DNA of 64,000 nucleotides from Pseudarcicella hirudinis (lineage in GTDB: Bacteria; Bacteroidota; Bacteroidia; Cytophagales; Spirosomataceae), in NCBI RefSeq assembly GCF_900115665.1, contig NZ_FOXH01000014.1, positions 1-64,000 of the forward strand, written 5' to 3'. The position numbers were made by a program, and so were the translations under genes. The notes beneath the pieces are model-generated. The model saw only the letters and a program-made list of their open reading frames with translations. It did no database searches and had not been told where the DNA came from. Shown piece after piece: positions 9,076-19,235 of this stretch; the first letter of the stretch is position 1, and the number at the start of each line of letters is the position of its first letter.

Positions 9076-11478
9076 ATGAACCGCACGATCAAAAAAGTAG
9101 CTGTATTAGGTTCGGGAATAATGGGCTCTCGGATTGCTTGTCATTTTGCCAATATCGGAGTTGAAGTTCTACTGTTAGACATCGTTCCAAAAGAGCCGAA
9201 TGATGCAGAAAAAGCCAAAGGTTTAACCACCGAACATCCTGCGGTAAGAAACAGAATTGTAAATGATGCTTTTCAAAATACATTAAAAGCCAATCCTGCT
9301 TCCTTGTATTCGGCCTCTTTTGCCAACAGAATTAAGTTGGGAAATTTTGATGATAATCTGGCTGATATTAAACAATATGACTGGGTTATTGAGGTGATAG
9401 TGGAAAACCTTGCCATCAAACAATCACTTTATGAAAAGGTAGATCAACTAAGAAAAGCCGGAACTCTGGTTACTTCTAATACTTCAGGTATTCCGATCCA
9501 TTTGATGGCAGAAGGTCGTTCAGATGATTTCAGAAAGCATTTCTGCGGAACTCACTTTTTCAATCCTCCGCGGTATTTAAGGTTGCTGGAAATTATTCCT
9601 ACACCTGAAACAGATTCAGCTGTCATTGATTTTCTGATGCACTATGGTGATCGCTTCCTGGGTAAAACTACAGTTTTATGTAAGGATACTCCTGCATTTA
9701 TCGCTAACAGAATCGGGGTTTATTCTATGATGAAAACCATGCAGGTGGTTGAAGAGATGGGGCTGACTGTTGAAGAGGTTGACAAACTTACTTCAACTGT
9801 AGTAGGAAGACCAAAATCAGGAACTTTCCGCTTATCTGATGTGGTTGGACTTGATACGACGATCAATGTTTCAAATAATTTATATGCCGGTTTGGTAAAC
9901 GATGAGTCTAAGGATACTTTTGTTTTACCCGCCATGATCCGAAAACTACAGGAGAACAAGTGGCTCGGAGATAAAACCGGCCAGGGTTTTTACAAAAAGA
10001 TAAAAGGAGAAGGCGGAAAATCAGAAATTCTTGCTTTAGATCTGAAGACCTTTGAATACCGCCCTTCGGAAAAGGTAAAGTTTGAAACCCTCGAAAAAAC
10101 GAAAAATATTGCGGTTTTGAAAGATCGCTTTGCTGTTTTACTGGCAGGAAAAGACAAGGCAGCGGAGTTTTACCGTAAAACATTTCTCGATGGTTTCAGA
10201 TATGCTTCAAACCGTATTCCGGAAATTTCTGACGAATTATACAGAATTGATGCTGCGATTTGTGCGGGCTTTGGCTGGCAAATGGGGATTTTCGAAACCT
10301 GGGATGCTATTGGTGTGGAAAAGGGAATTGAGTTAATGCAAGCCGAAGGTATGAAACCTGCGGAATGGGTTAACGATATGCTGGCAAGCGGTGCAAAAAC
10401 TTTCTACAAAAAAGAAAGCGGCAGACGTTTGTATTACGATATTCCAACCAAATCCTATAAGGTAATTCCCGGAACAGAATCATTCATTATCCTGGAAAAC
10501 CTTTCTGATAATATCGTCTGGAAAAATGCAGAGAGCTCTGTATATGATCTGGGAGATGGTGTATTAGGTTTAGAATTCCATTCTAAAATGAACACATTCG
10601 GAGCCGGAGTAATTGAAGGCGTTCATAAAGCTATCTCACTGGCAGAAAAGGACTTCCGTGGTCTGGTGATTGGAAATGAATCGAATGAGGCTTTCTCTGC
10701 AGGTGCTAATCTTGCTATGCTTTTCATGTATGCAATAGAACAGGAATTTGATGAAGTCAATCTGATGATTGCCCAGTTTCAGCAAACAATGATGAGGGTG
10801 CGTTATTCAGGTATTCCGGTTGTGGTAGCCCCTCATACACTTGCCCTGGGTGGAGGCTGCGAAATTTCATTACATGCAGACCGATTGGTGGCACATGCTG
10901 AAACTTATATGGGATTGGTAGAAGTCGGTGTAGGTTTGATTCCTGCGGGAGGTGGTACCAAAGAAATGGCTTTAAGATGTTCTGATCTTTACAAAAACGG
11001 TGATCCTGAATTAAATACCCTTCAAAATGCTTTCATGAATATTGCTACAGCGAAAGTCAGTACTTCTGCGCAGGAAGCATTCGAAATGAATTATTTACGA
11101 AGAGGAGACCGGATTATCCTCAACAGAAGCAGTGTAATTGCAGAAGCTAAACAGGAAGTGCTTGATCTTGCCAATGCCGGATATACCCAGCCAAAACAAA
11201 GAACAGATGTTAAAGTTCAGGGAAAAACCGGAATTGCACTTTTCAAAGCCGGTGTTCAGGGAATGCTGATGGGAAGATATATTTCCGAACATGATGCTAA
11301 AATCGCAGATAAACTTGCCTACGTGATTTGTGGAGGGGATTTGAGTTATCCGCAATTGGTTTCTGAACAATATTTACTCGATCTGGAAAGAGAAGCATTT
11401 TTATCACTTTCCGGTGAGAAAAAAACACTCGAAAGAATCCAGAGTCTTCTGAATGGCGGCAAACCATTAAGAAACTAA
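9076..11478 (+). CDS. fadN: 3-hydroxyacyl-CoA dehydrogenase / enoyl-CoA hydratase, bifunctional beta-oxidation enzyme
   Basis: 800 residues with the FadN/YusL domain order (dehydrogenase first, hydratase last), opposite to E. coli FadB. The Rossmann motif LGSGIMG is at about 11-17, and the catalytic His lies in GTHFFNPPRYLRL (about 156). Two C-terminal dehydrogenase domains follow (around 200-320 and 365-450). The crotonase domain occupies about 500-700, with the oxyanion-hole segment AFSAGANLAML and the GGGCEISLHADR and GVGLIPAGGG motifs. It should catalyse the hydration and NAD-dependent oxidation steps of fatty acid beta-oxidation in the cytoplasm. Its thiolase partner is encoded 11.6 kb downstream on the other strand and shares its operator. 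The length matches the family (about 790-800). Confidence 0.93.
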   Translation: MNRTIKKVAVLGSGIMGSRIACHFANIGVEVLLLDIVPKEPNDAEKAKGLTTEHPAVRNRIVNDAFQNTLKANPASLYSASFANRIKLGNFDDNLADIKQYDWVIEVIVENLAIKQSLYEKVDQLRKAGTLVTSNTSGIPIHLMAEGRSDDFRKHFCGTHFFNPPRYLRLLEIIPTPETDSAVIDFLMHYGDRFLGKTTVLCKDTPAFIANRIGVYSMMKTMQVVEEMGLTVEEVDKLTSTVVGRPKSGTFRLSDVVGLDTTINVSNNLYAGLVNDESKDTFVLPAMIRKLQENKWLGDKTGQGFYKKIKGEGGKSEILALDLKTFEYRPSEKVKFETLEKTKNIAVLKDRFAVLLAGKDKAAEFYRKTFLDGFRYASNRIPEISDELYRIDAAICAGFGWQMGIFETWDAIGVEKGIELMQAEGMKPAEWVNDMLASGAKTFYKKESGRRLYYDIPTKSYKVIPGTESFIILENLSDNIVWKNAESSVYDLGDGVLGLEFHSKMNTFGAGVIEGVHKAISLAEKDFRGLVIGNESNEAFSAGANLAMLFMYAIEQEFDEVNLMIAQFQQTMMRVRYSGIPVVVAPHTLALGGGCEISLHADRLVAHAETYMGLVEVGVGLIPAGGGTKEMALRCSDLYKNGDPELNTLQNAFMNIATAKVSTSAQEAFEMNYLRRGDRIILNRSSVIAEAKQEVLDLANAGYTQPKQRTDVKVQGKTGIALFKAGVQGMLMGRYISEHDAKIADKLAYVICGGDLSYPQLVSEQYLLDLEREAFLSLSGEKKTLERIQSLLNGGKPLRN

Positions 11479-11522
11479 GTGCTTTACAGACTTATTTGTA
11501 AAGACACAAATGAGGCAAAAAC

Positions 11523-11559
11523 AAAATCCGATTTGTGAATAACAGGTCGGATTTTTGTA
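11523..11559 (+). terminator. Intrinsic terminator after fadN
   Basis: The arms aaaatccga (11523-11531) and tcggatttt (11547-11555) form a perfect 9-bp stem around a 15-nt loop, followed by a T-rich tail. It lies 45 bp after the fadN stop codon. Confidence 0.75.
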
Positions 11560-11700
11560 TTTTATACCTGTTTCTGTAACTTTTAACATTCTCTAAATCA
11601 GCTATTTTCAATACATTTTTTCAATTATTCTCTATATTGCTTTAACTTTTCCCCTGACCCGCAATCAAACGAAATACTAACGGTAAAACTAACATTTCGC

Positions 11701-12912
11701 ATGAAAAAGGATCTTTCAATTTCTCTCAGAATCAGACAATTCAATGAAGGCAGAGATACTGATACGCTCTCTCTGAAATATAAATTGATGAGACAAAATA
11801 GTTTCAGCTTTTTCAGAGGTACTGCTCATATCTTTTTCGAGGACTATGCTCAGTTAAAATCCATTCATGATTCTTCTCTGGTCTGGATTTGCGGTGATTT
11901 GCATTTAGCCAATTTCGGAAGTTATCGCGGCGATAACAAAGAGGTTTATTTTGATATAAATGATTTCGATGAAGCCATGATTGCTCCGTTAAGTTTTGAT
12001 ATTTCCAGGGTACTGACGAGTATTTTGGTCTCAGCAAAAAGCCTCAAAATCCAGACAAAATCAATAAACAAGGTCTTTTTACAGTTTCTTGAAACATATA
12101 TCAGTACTATTACGAAGGAAAAACCCGCCACTATTGAGCGGCATACGGCAACAGGATTATTCAAAAAGTTTTTAACCAAAGTAGAAAACAGAAAAGAAAA
12201 GGACTTTTTAAAAGACCGGATTAAACTTAAAAAAGACGGAAGTTTCAGAATTATCATTGATGGACAGCATACCCTTGAAATTGATGAAAACAAAAAGGCT
12301 GAAATCACAGAATTACTTAAAAACCCTGAGAAAGAATTAAAAGGGTACTCTTTCAAAATACTGGATATTGCGAGAAGAATTGCAGGAACCGGAAGTCTTG
12401 GTTTGGAAAGATATGTATTATTGGTAAAAGAAATCAGTGCCGATAAAAAGATTCGTCTGCTGGATCTCAAAAAAGCCAAAATCTCCTGTTTTAATGCTTT
12501 AGTCAAAAATAATAACCCTGCTTTCCCTTCAGAAGCAGAACGAGTCATTGAAGCACAGCGTAACATTCAGCAGGTTTCTCCGGCAATTCTTTATCCGGTT
12601 GTTCAAAACAATCAAAATTCCTTTATTTTAAGGGAACTTCAACCAACCGAAGATAAGATTGTAATGGAATCACTTGATTTGAAAAAGCTTTCAGTCATTA
12701 TAGAAACGCTCGCTCAAATCACAGCTTCGGGACATATCAGAGGATGCGGAAGAAGAAATTGTTCAACAATTGATGATCTCGTCGATCTGGTAAAAACTGA
12801 AACCTGGCAAAATCAGGTAATTGCTTTTGCCAGGGAATATTCACAGCAGGTTTTGAAAGATTACGAGATATTTTCAAAAGACTATGATCAGGGATTTTTT
12901 AATATCTCTTAA
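11701..12912 (+). CDS. DUF2252 family protein
   Basis: 403 residues. The family signature is clear: ICGDLHLANFGSYRGDN (about 63-79) followed by FDINDFDEA (about 84-92), then LSFDISRVLTS. A central basic stretch, a SLGLERYVLL segment and the RELQPTEDKI strip are also typical. DUF2252 proteins are related in fold to protein-kinase-like phosphotransferases, but their reaction is unknown. There is no signal peptide, so it is cytoplasmic. It stands alone and converges on bioA with a single base between the stop codons, leaving no room for a terminator. Confidence 0.85.
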   Translation: MKKDLSISLRIRQFNEGRDTDTLSLKYKLMRQNSFSFFRGTAHIFFEDYAQLKSIHDSSLVWICGDLHLANFGSYRGDNKEVYFDINDFDEAMIAPLSFDISRVLTSILVSAKSLKIQTKSINKVFLQFLETYISTITKEKPATIERHTATGLFKKFLTKVENRKEKDFLKDRIKLKKDGSFRIIIDGQHTLEIDENKKAEITELLKNPEKELKGYSFKILDIARRIAGTGSLGLERYVLLVKEISADKKIRLLDLKKAKISCFNALVKNNNPAFPSEAERVIEAQRNIQQVSPAILYPVVQNNQNSFILRELQPTEDKIVMESLDLKKLSVIIETLAQITASGHIRGCGRRNCSTIDDLVDLVKTETWQNQVIAFAREYSQQVLKDYEIFSKDYDQGFFNIS

Positions 12913-12913
12913 A

Positions 12914-14305
12914 TCAAACGTCTTTCCCTGAAGTAAAAAGTGCTAAAAACTCTTTAATTTTTCCGTAAATAAAACGCATATCCTCCTCTGAAATACAATA
13001 AGGAGTGAGCAGATAAATCACATTTCCGAGCGGACGCATCAGGATTCCTCTTTCCAGAAAGAAGTGGTAAGCTATATCTCTGATGTTACTGAAGTAGGAA
13101 GTACCTTCTTCTGTACGAAGTTCAATGACTAAAATAGTTCCTTTAATCCTTATTTCAGCAATAGCTTCGTTTTCAGTATCGGTTAAAGAACTTTCAAATT
13201 CCTGATGCCAGGCATTAATTCTGCTTATTTTTTCCCGGGTCTCAGGTTTTTCGGTCAGATCAAGACTTGCTAAAGCCGCTGCACAGGCAAGGGGGTTTGC
13301 CGTAAATGAATGGCTGTGGAACAAGGTTTTGCGTCGGTCATCGGAGAGAAAAGCCTCATAAATCAGCTGCGTGCAGGAGGTAACACCCAAAGCCATCGTT
13401 CCTCCGGTCAGTCCTTTGGAAAGACAAATAATATCCGGCTTTTCTGTAAGATAGTCTGTTGCAAACATTTTCCCGGTTCGTCCGAAACCTGTCATTACTT
13501 CATCTGCAATTGTAAGAATATGATGGTTTTTGGCTAATCTGAGGAGTTTTTCAAGGATTTCGGGTTCGTACATGACCATTCCTCCTGCTCCCTGAATCAA
13601 AGGTTCAAAGATAAATGCGGCGATCTCTTCGGAATCAGCCATCAGTTCTTCCATCTTTTTTAATGCTGCCTCTTCCTGCCCTTTTACAGGTACAGGCAGA
13701 TAAATGACATCAAATAAAAAAGGGTCAAACGGCGCAGTAAAACCACTTTTTGCCCCGACAGCCATCGTTCCGAATGTATCCCCGTGATACCCGTTTTCCA
13801 GAGCAATTACTTTTATTTTCCTGGTAAAACCCTGGTTATGCCAGAATTGAAAAGCCATTTTCAGAGCAACCTCTACCGAAGTTGAGCCATTATCAGAATA
13901 GAATATCTTCTTATGGTTTTCCGGTAAAATCCCTAATAATCTTTCAGCAAGCCTTACAGCGGGTTCATGCGTAAATCCGGCAAAAATAACATGCTCCAGC
14001 TGACCGAACTGCTCCATCACTTTCTGAGCAATATATGGATGCGAATGCCCGTGTAAATTCACCCACCATGAAGCAATTGCATCAATATACCTTTTCCCGG
14101 AATCATCATAAAAATAAGCCCCTTCCCCCCTTACCACCGGAATGGCAAAAGGAGCAGTATGCTGCTGAGTGAAAGGATGCCAGATTACCTCTGCATCTCT
14201 ATTTTGAATTTTTGATTGCGGATTAAAAACCGACTCCCTGATATTCTCAACCGGATATTCAAGATGGCTGTCTATTTCAAAATGCTTTTCTGAATTGTTC
14301 GGCAT
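12914..14305 (-). CDS. bioA: Adenosylmethionine-8-amino-7-oxononanoate aminotransferase
   Basis: 463 residues, class III PLP aminotransferase. The conserved IWHPFTQ near residue 40, SWWVNLHGHSHPYI, IADEVMTGFGRTG and the PLP-lysine motif LSKGLTGG identify BioA. It converts KAPA to DAPA with S-adenosylmethionine as amino donor, the third-last step of biotin synthesis. The first 29 nt overlap the end of bioD, which indicates translational coupling in the bioF-bioD-bioA operon. The family normally begins just before IWHPFTQ; here about 35 extra residues (including NPQSKIQNRD) precede it. That stretch reads like translated spacer DNA, but no later start codon exists before the conserved core. Confidence 0.93.
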   Translation of the reverse strand: MPNNSEKHFEIDSHLEYPVENIRESVFNPQSKIQNRDAEVIWHPFTQQHTAPFAIPVVRGEGAYFYDDSGKRYIDAIASWWVNLHGHSHPYIAQKVMEQFGQLEHVIFAGFTHEPAVRLAERLLGILPENHKKIFYSDNGSTSVEVALKMAFQFWHNQGFTRKIKVIALENGYHGDTFGTMAVGAKSGFTAPFDPFLFDVIYLPVPVKGQEEAALKKMEELMADSEEIAAFIFEPLIQGAGGMVMYEPEILEKLLRLAKNHHILTIADEVMTGFGRTGKMFATDYLTEKPDIICLSKGLTGGTMALGVTSCTQLIYEAFLSDDRRKTLFHSHSFTANPLACAAALASLDLTEKPETREKISRINAWHQEFESSLTDTENEAIAEIRIKGTILVIELRTEEGTSYFSNIRDIAYHFFLERGILMRPLGNVIYLLTPYCISEEDMRFIYGKIKEFLALFTSGKDV

Positions 14306-14894
14306 ATTTTCTGACTAATTCTTTGTTAATATTTTCTTCAAACTCTACTCTTCCCAAAAGTGCTGCTTTTGTATAATTAAGAATAAAAGTTTCTGAAGCC
14401 TCATTCCTTTGTCCATTAAATATCAATCCCTTGATTGGTATCCCTGCATTTTTAAGTATTTCGACTGTCAGCAGCGTATGGTTGATACTTCCCAGATAAT
14501 TTTTGGAAACCACAATTACAGGCAGGTTCAGCTTCCTCATTAAATCTAAGTTTGTTTCTTTTTCATTAAGTGGCACCATAACTCCTCCGGCCAGTTCCAC
14601 AATCAGATTCTTGTCTAAAACAGGAAGTTGAAATTGATCCAAATCAATTCTTATGCCGTCAATCTCAGCAGCTGCGTGCGGAGATAAAGGTTCATTCAGC
14701 CGGTAAGTTTCCGGATAAAAGAAAGATTCAGAATTGGAAATATTACTTTTAACCGCATCTGTGTCTGTAAAGTCGAGTCCTCCGGACTGGACAGGTTTCC
14801 AGTAATCCGCCTTCAATGCTTCCACTAAAATACTGGAAATAAGCGTCTTGCCTATTTCAGTACTGATTCCTGCAATGATAAATTGCTTTTTCAT
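14277..14894 (-). CDS. bioD: Dethiobiotin synthetase
   Basis: 205 residues. The P-loop GISTEIGKT (about 9-17) is the BioD variant of GTDTxVGKT. KPVQSGG and ELAGGVMVPL are the further substrate-binding motifs. It closes the ureido ring of dethiobiotin from DAPA, CO2 and ATP. It is the middle gene of the biotin operon, 20 bp after bioF and overlapping bioA. Length is slightly below the usual 220-230. Confidence 0.92.
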   Translation of the reverse strand: MKKQFIIAGISTEIGKTLISSILVEALKADYWKPVQSGGLDFTDTDAVKSNISNSESFFYPETYRLNEPLSPHAAAEIDGIRIDLDQFQLPVLDKNLIVELAGGVMVPLNEKETNLDLMRKLNLPVIVVSKNYLGSINHTLLTVEILKNAGIPIKGLIFNGQRNEASETFILNYTKAALLGRVEFEENINKELVRKYAEQFRKAF

Positions 14895-14914
14895 GAAAAT
14901 AAATCCTTTGTTTA

Positions 14915-16063
14915 TTAAAATTCAGTATGGCTAAGTGTTTTAAATATTGCTGTAATTTCCTCTTTTGTATTAAACGTATGCAGACAAATTCTCAGCCTTT
15001 CTCTGCCTTTTGGAACAGTTGGTGAAACAATGGGCCTGATGTCTAATCCCTGAGCCTGAAGTTTTCCGGCAATTTTCCGGACATTTTCATTCCCCGGAAT
15101 AATGATGCACTGAATTGCCGAAACACTGGGAATCCATTCCCAGGTCTTTTGACTTTCTGCATTTTCCCGAAAAAAAGCAATCAATTCATGTAAAGGTTCA
15201 TTCCCGAATTCAGGACTTTTCAGATATTGATAAGCACACTTTATCCCGGCATGGGTATGAAGCGGAGCGGCTGTTGAATAAATAAAAGAACGTGCAAAGT
15301 TAATCAGGTAATCTCTGAGGGTACGACTTCCGAGGACAATTGCCCCATGACTGCCTAATGCCTTTCCAAATGTAATAATCCTTGCAAAAACACGGTCTTG
15401 CAGTCCGAGCTGACAAACCAAACCTTTTCCGTCTTTCCCGAAAACTCCGGTAGCATGGGCTTCATCAACAATCAGATTCGCACCGAACTGCTCACAAATT
15501 TCCACTATTTCAACAAGTTTTGCCATATCTCCATCCATTGAATATACTGACTCAATTCCAACAAAAATATGGCCCTCCGGAGCAAGATTCTGTTGCAGAT
15601 GCTCCAGTTTCTTAACCAAATCAGCTACATCATTATGCCTGAATTTATAGCGGTTTGCATAACTAAGCCTTGCGCCATCAATCATACTGGCATGAATAAG
15701 TTCATCCGTTAATAAAATATCCTTTTTTTGCGGAAGACTGGCCAGCAAACCAATATTGGCATCATAACCGGAATTGAAAATCAAGCCTGATTCTGCGTGA
15801 TGGAAATCAGCTATTTCCTGCTCCAATTCCTCAACATAAACAGTATTTCCGGCCAATAGTCTTGACCCTGTTGCTCCGTTCAGATAATTATCTCCTTTCA
15901 ATTCATTCATTACAGCTTCTCTTAATTCAGCCGAATGGGCTAACCCCAGGTAATCATTTGAACAAAAGTCAACCAGGTTATCAGACGTACGGAGTGAACG
16001 GAAAAGAGCAAGTTCTTTTCTGTGCTGAAGGGTTTCGGAAAGGAATTTTTCGATCTTACTCAC
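14915..16063 (-). CDS. bioF: 8-amino-7-oxononanoate synthase (AONS)
   Basis: 382 residues, alpha-oxoamine synthase family. The motifs FCSNDYLGLAH, GSRLLAGN, VDEAHATGVFG and the PLP-lysine motif TFGKALGSHGA (Lys near 234) are all present. It condenses pimeloyl thioester with alanine to give KAPA. First gene of the bioF-bioD-bioA operon; a promoter box lies 26 nt upstream. The other biotin genes (bioB, bioC, bioH) are not in the window. Confidence 0.93.
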   Translation of the reverse strand: MSKIEKFLSETLQHRKELALFRSLRTSDNLVDFCSNDYLGLAHSAELREAVMNELKGDNYLNGATGSRLLAGNTVYVEELEQEIADFHHAESGLIFNSGYDANIGLLASLPQKKDILLTDELIHASMIDGARLSYANRYKFRHNDVADLVKKLEHLQQNLAPEGHIFVGIESVYSMDGDMAKLVEIVEICEQFGANLIVDEAHATGVFGKDGKGLVCQLGLQDRVFARIITFGKALGSHGAIVLGSRTLRDYLINFARSFIYSTAAPLHTHAGIKCAYQYLKSPEFGNEPLHELIAFFRENAESQKTWEWIPSVSAIQCIIIPGNENVRKIAGKLQAQGLDIRPIVSPTVPKGRERLRICLHTFNTKEEITAIFKTLSHTEF

Positions 16064-16088
16064 ATTAATACAATATTATTGATGCCCG

Positions 16089-16096
16089 CAAAGTTA
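16089..16096 (-). promoter_or_regulatory. -7 promoter box of the biotin operon
   Basis: TAACTTTG on the minus strand is an exact match to the Bacteroidota -7 consensus TAnnTTTG, 26 nt before the bioF start codon. The -33 element is not clear, and no biotin operator was recognised. Confidence 0.55.
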
Positions 16097-16149
16097 AAAC
16101 ATATCTCTTTTCGGAAATGATGTTTCCTGTAATCGGGTCAAAAATAATG

Positions 16150-16644
16150 TTAAAGCAAAATATCCTCAGGAATAGGAATGGGCTCTTCCCACTTTAATAA
16201 ACTTTCAAGAGAAGGAGCTGCTTCAAGCAATTCATCTTCAAGTAAATTTGCCCAGGTGCTCAGATAAAGTATTACATCTTCTCTGGAATTATATTTCATT
16301 TTGCTTCGTATTTCCGAAGGAATTCCGGCTAGTATTTTTCTGTCTGAAAGTTTTTCAAGGTGCTGCAGGTCGGTAGTGGTTAGTCCGTTTTTCAGCATTT
16401 CAGCAATTAAAAGATCCATTGGCAAACCACTTGCCGGGCAAAATTCTTCCACCTGCTCACGCCAGTCGCCCCGCCCTGCCATAGCAAACTCATGGATTTC
16501 GGCTTTACTGAGAAGGGTCAGTTCCTGAGCCAGGTTACCGCAATTACAGCTTCCCATATGCCCCCATTGATAAGAAGTTCCTGAAGATAATTTATTAGCC
16601 GTACGGCGGAGTGCATTAATCAGCACTGTGTTTGCATGTGCCAT
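16150..16644 (-). CDS. Conserved hypothetical protein
   Basis: 164 residues, no signal peptide, acidic and helical. The N-terminal part has WGHMGSCNCGNLAQEL (about 27-42), with a Cys-x-Cys pair that could bind metal. The middle carries LQHLEKLSDRKIL and the C-terminus is rich in Glu/Leu, ending in IPIPEDILL. The gene starts 580 bp upstream of bioF on the same strand, with its own 5' region. I do not recognise a function; the protein looks like a lineage-restricted conserved family of Bacteroidota. Confidence 0.75.
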   Translation of the reverse strand: MAHANTVLINALRRTANKLSSGTSYQWGHMGSCNCGNLAQELTLLSKAEIHEFAMAGRGDWREQVEEFCPASGLPMDLLIAEMLKNGLTTTDLQHLEKLSDRKILAGIPSEIRSKMKYNSREDVILYLSTWANLLEDELLEAAPSLESLLKWEEPIPIPEDILL

Positions 16645-17084
16645 TTTCTCGCTGCTTTGATAAAACGTATGAACCCAAAGTGAATATTTACCTTCGAATG
16701 TATAAATTCAAACAGTTATTTCCTGATAATTCTTTTAACAATGGTATAACATTGCCTGATATTTTTTTGTTTCGAAGCAGGCGAAAAGTCGAAATTGACA
16801 GCAAAATCCTATCTTTTCCAACAATCCTATAAAAAATATAACAAAAAATAATTAAAACACTTGACAAAACCATTCTTTGGCGTTAACATTGCAAAACAAT
16901 TCACATTTCTGTGATTTCCTCTGTTAAGCCCCTGACATTTATTTGCTTAACATTTCGTTTCCACCTCTTTTTCTAATAATTTCCTAAAATCTTTGAATTT
17001 GCTTTGAATTTACCGATATTGATCTTAACCACAATCATTTTTATGGGCTAACTTCCATACTCGCCCCTCGCCTTACCATAATAT
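16645..17084. other. Intergenic region upstream of rho
   Basis: 440 bp between divergent genes, AT-rich, with no credible ORF. It should contain the rho promoter and leader and the promoter of the hypothetical gene. I see no perfect TAnnTTTG box and no strong hairpin close to the rho start. Confidence 0.5.
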
Positions 17085-18830
17085 ATGTTTACAACTGAAG
17101 AATTAGAACTGAAACTCATCTCCGAATTACGAACGCTGGCTCAGCAATTCGATAGTCTGGACACCAAAAATTTATCAAAAAAAGAACTCGTCGGTGCAAT
17201 ACTTGAGCATCAGAAAAGTGCACTGACACATGCTAATGACCTTATGGAAGACAAATCTGCAAGGAAAGTGAGAAAGGACAATGCCCCTGCTGCTACAGAA
17301 GGAGAAAGACCTAAAAGACAGCGTATTAAAAAGGACGGTGGCGAAGAAGAGAAAGAAACTCCGGTAGCTATTCCTGCGGTAAGTAAAGCAGCTCCGGTTG
17401 TTCAGGAAGAAAAACGTGAACGCCGTGAACGTACAGTTACCCCGAAAAAAGAAGAAAAAACCGCTAAGGAAGAAATTTCTTTTGAGATTGACGAAGAGCC
17501 GATTACTGATTATACCACGCTGGAGGTTGAAGACGATTTCACCATCGATACTTCTTTCATTACCCCTGACGAAACTGTTGCTAATTTAGATATTGCACCT
17601 GCTCCTGAACCTAAAGTAGAAGTAGAAAAGCTGCCTAAAGAATTCAGCACACCGCCTTCTCAGCCTTTCCAGAATAACAAAAAACCAATCTACAATCAGG
17701 CAATCCGTGAATTTGACGGACTGATTGAAAATGAAGGAGTATTAGAAATCATGCAGGACGGAGGCTATGGCTTCCTTAGATCTGCGGATTATAACTACCT
17801 CGCTTCTCCGGATGATATTTACGTTTCACCTTCCCAAATCAAATTATTCGGGTTAAAAACCGGAGATACCGTACGTGGTGCTATCCGCCCGCCAAAGGAA
17901 GGTGAGAAATATTTCGCATTACTTCGTGTAGAATCTGTAAATGGAAAAACTACAGAAGAAATCCGTGACCGTATTCCGTTTGAATACCTGACCCCGCTTT
18001 TTCCGGAAGAAAAACTTAATTTAAGTACTCGTCCGGATCAATATTCTACCCGTATTCTGGACTTATTTGCCCCTATCGGGAAAGGACAGCGCGGGATGAT
18101 TGTTGCACAGCCTAAAACAGGTAAAACGGTTCTTTTGAAAGATATTGCCAATGCTATTTCAAGAAATCACCCTGAAGTTTATCTGATTATCCTGCTGATT
18201 GACGAACGTCCGGAAGAGGTAACCGATATGCAGCGCAGCGTAAGAGCTGAAGTGATATCTTCAACATTCGACGAACAGGCTGAACGCCATGTGAAAGTGG
18301 CCAGTATTGTATTGGAAAAAGCAAAGAGAATGGTAGAATGTGGTCATGATGTGGTAATCCTCCTTGACTCGATCACCCGACTTGCCCGTGCGTATAATAC
18401 AGTCGTTCCGTCCTCAGGAAAAATCCTTTCAGGTGGTGTGGATGCCAATGCTTTACATAAACCTAAGCGCTTCTTCGGTGCCGCCCGTAATGTTGAAAAC
18501 GGCGGTTCTCTAACCATTATTGCCACAGCCCTCATTGAGACAGGTTCTAAAATGGATGAGGTTATTTTCGAAGAGTTTAAAGGTACCGGTAACATGGAAC
18601 TTCAGCTTGACCGTAAACTTTCTAACCGTCGGGTTTATCCTGCTATCGACGTTCCGGCATCAGGTACCCGTCGTGAGGATTTGCTAATGGACAAAGAAAC
18701 GCTACAAAGAGTCTGGATTTTAAGAAAACATATGTCAGATATGAATTCTGTAGAAGCCATGGAATTCCTGCAACAGCAAATGAAAGGAACAAGAAACAAC
18801 GAAGAATTCCTCGTTTCTATGAACCGATAA
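17085..18830 (+). CDS. rho: Transcription termination factor Rho
   Basis: 581 residues, about 160 longer than E. coli Rho. The N-terminal helical bundle (about 1-45) is followed by a highly charged, low-complexity Lys/Glu/Pro segment (about 60-205), the insertion found in Bacteroidota Rho. Then come the cold-shock RNA-binding domain ([20 protein letters not shown], about 225-244), the Walker [12 protein letters not shown] (about 341-351), Walker [17 protein letters not shown], the Q-loop [20 protein letters not shown], and the R-loop/secondary-site region [15 protein letters not shown]. It acts as a hexameric RNA helicase. It is monocistronic, with a perfect terminator behind it. Confidence 0.96.
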   Translation: MFTTEELELKLISELRTLAQQFDSLDTKNLSKKELVGAILEHQKSALTHANDLMEDKSARKVRKDNAPAATEGERPKRQRIKKDGGEEEKETPVAIPAVSKAAPVVQEEKRERRERTVTPKKEEKTAKEEISFEIDEEPITDYTTLEVEDDFTIDTSFITPDETVANLDIAPAPEPKVEVEKLPKEFSTPPSQPFQNNKKPIYNQAIREFDGLIENEGVLEIMQDGGYGFLRSADYNYLASPDDIYVSPSQIKLFGLKTGDTVRGAIRPPKEGEKYFALLRVESVNGKTTEEIRDRIPFEYLTPLFPEEKLNLSTRPDQYSTRILDLFAPIGKGQRGMIVAQPKTGKTVLLKDIANAISRNHPEVYLIILLIDERPEEVTDMQRSVRAEVISSTFDEQAERHVKVASIVLEKAKRMVECGHDVVILLDSITRLARAYNTVVPSSGKILSGGVDANALHKPKRFFGAARNVENGGSLTIIATALIETGSKMDEVIFEEFKGTGNMELQLDRKLSNRRVYPAIDVPASGTRREDLLMDKETLQRVWILRKHMSDMNSVEAMEFLQQQMKGTRNNEEFLVSMNR

Positions 18831-18876
18831 ATGAAATTTTCTTTAGAAAATAAAGATTTCCCATACTCTTTTCAAC

Positions 18877-18911
18877 AAAAAACCTCGTCCGGCTGATGGA
18901 CGAGGTTTTTT
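18877..18911 (+). terminator. Bidirectional intrinsic terminator after rho
   Basis: A perfect 14-bp stem (18877-18890 with 18898-18911; aaaaaacctcgtcc and its complement) encloses a 7-nt loop. The arms themselves supply a T tract in both directions, so it can serve rho and the converging YciI-like gene. Confidence 0.9.
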
Positions 18912-18944
18912 GCTGGAACCCAATTACAGTACTTTTCTGAAAAG

Positions 18945-19235
18945 CTAGACATTCGCCACCTTGAAGGGTCTGACCTCAAATCTTTCCCAGATTTTATGAA
19001 TAATATACGGCTCAACCTCCAGCCAGCTTTGAAGCTGCTGTTCATTTTCAAACTGAACTATCATCGTCGAACCAATCATAGTTCCGGCTTCATTCAGAAT
19101 TGATCCGCCTAAAATAAAATGTCCTTCGGCTTTCAGTTTTCCTGCCATTTCAAAATGCAAAGGTCTTACCTTCATCCTTCTTTCCAAAGCCCCCTCATCT
19201 GTAGAATCGAAGGCATAAATCAGGTATTGGTTCAT
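18945..19235 (-). CDS. YciI-like protein
   Basis: 96 residues from the internal Met at 19235. That start is chosen because the YCII-related domain always begins with a string like MNQYLIYAFD; the longer frame from 19289 adds 18 unrelated residues. Family features visible: RRMKVRPLHFEMAGKL, GGSILNEAGTMIGSTMIV, a conserved EPYIIHKIWERFEVRPFKV tail. These are small dimeric ferredoxin-like fold proteins with a proposed His/Asp active site; the reaction is not established. It stands alone and converges on rho. Confidence 0.85.
   Translation of the reverse strand: MNQYLIYAFDSTDEGALERRMKVRPLHFEMAGKLKAEGHFILGGSILNEAGTMIGSTMIVQFENEQQLQSWLEVEPYIIHKIWERFEVRPFKVANV

Noticed and set aside
11946-12566. 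206-codon minus-strand frame
   Set aside because: It lies wholly antisense to the DUF2252 gene, is Ser/Phe/Leu-rich without any domain, and has no operon partner.
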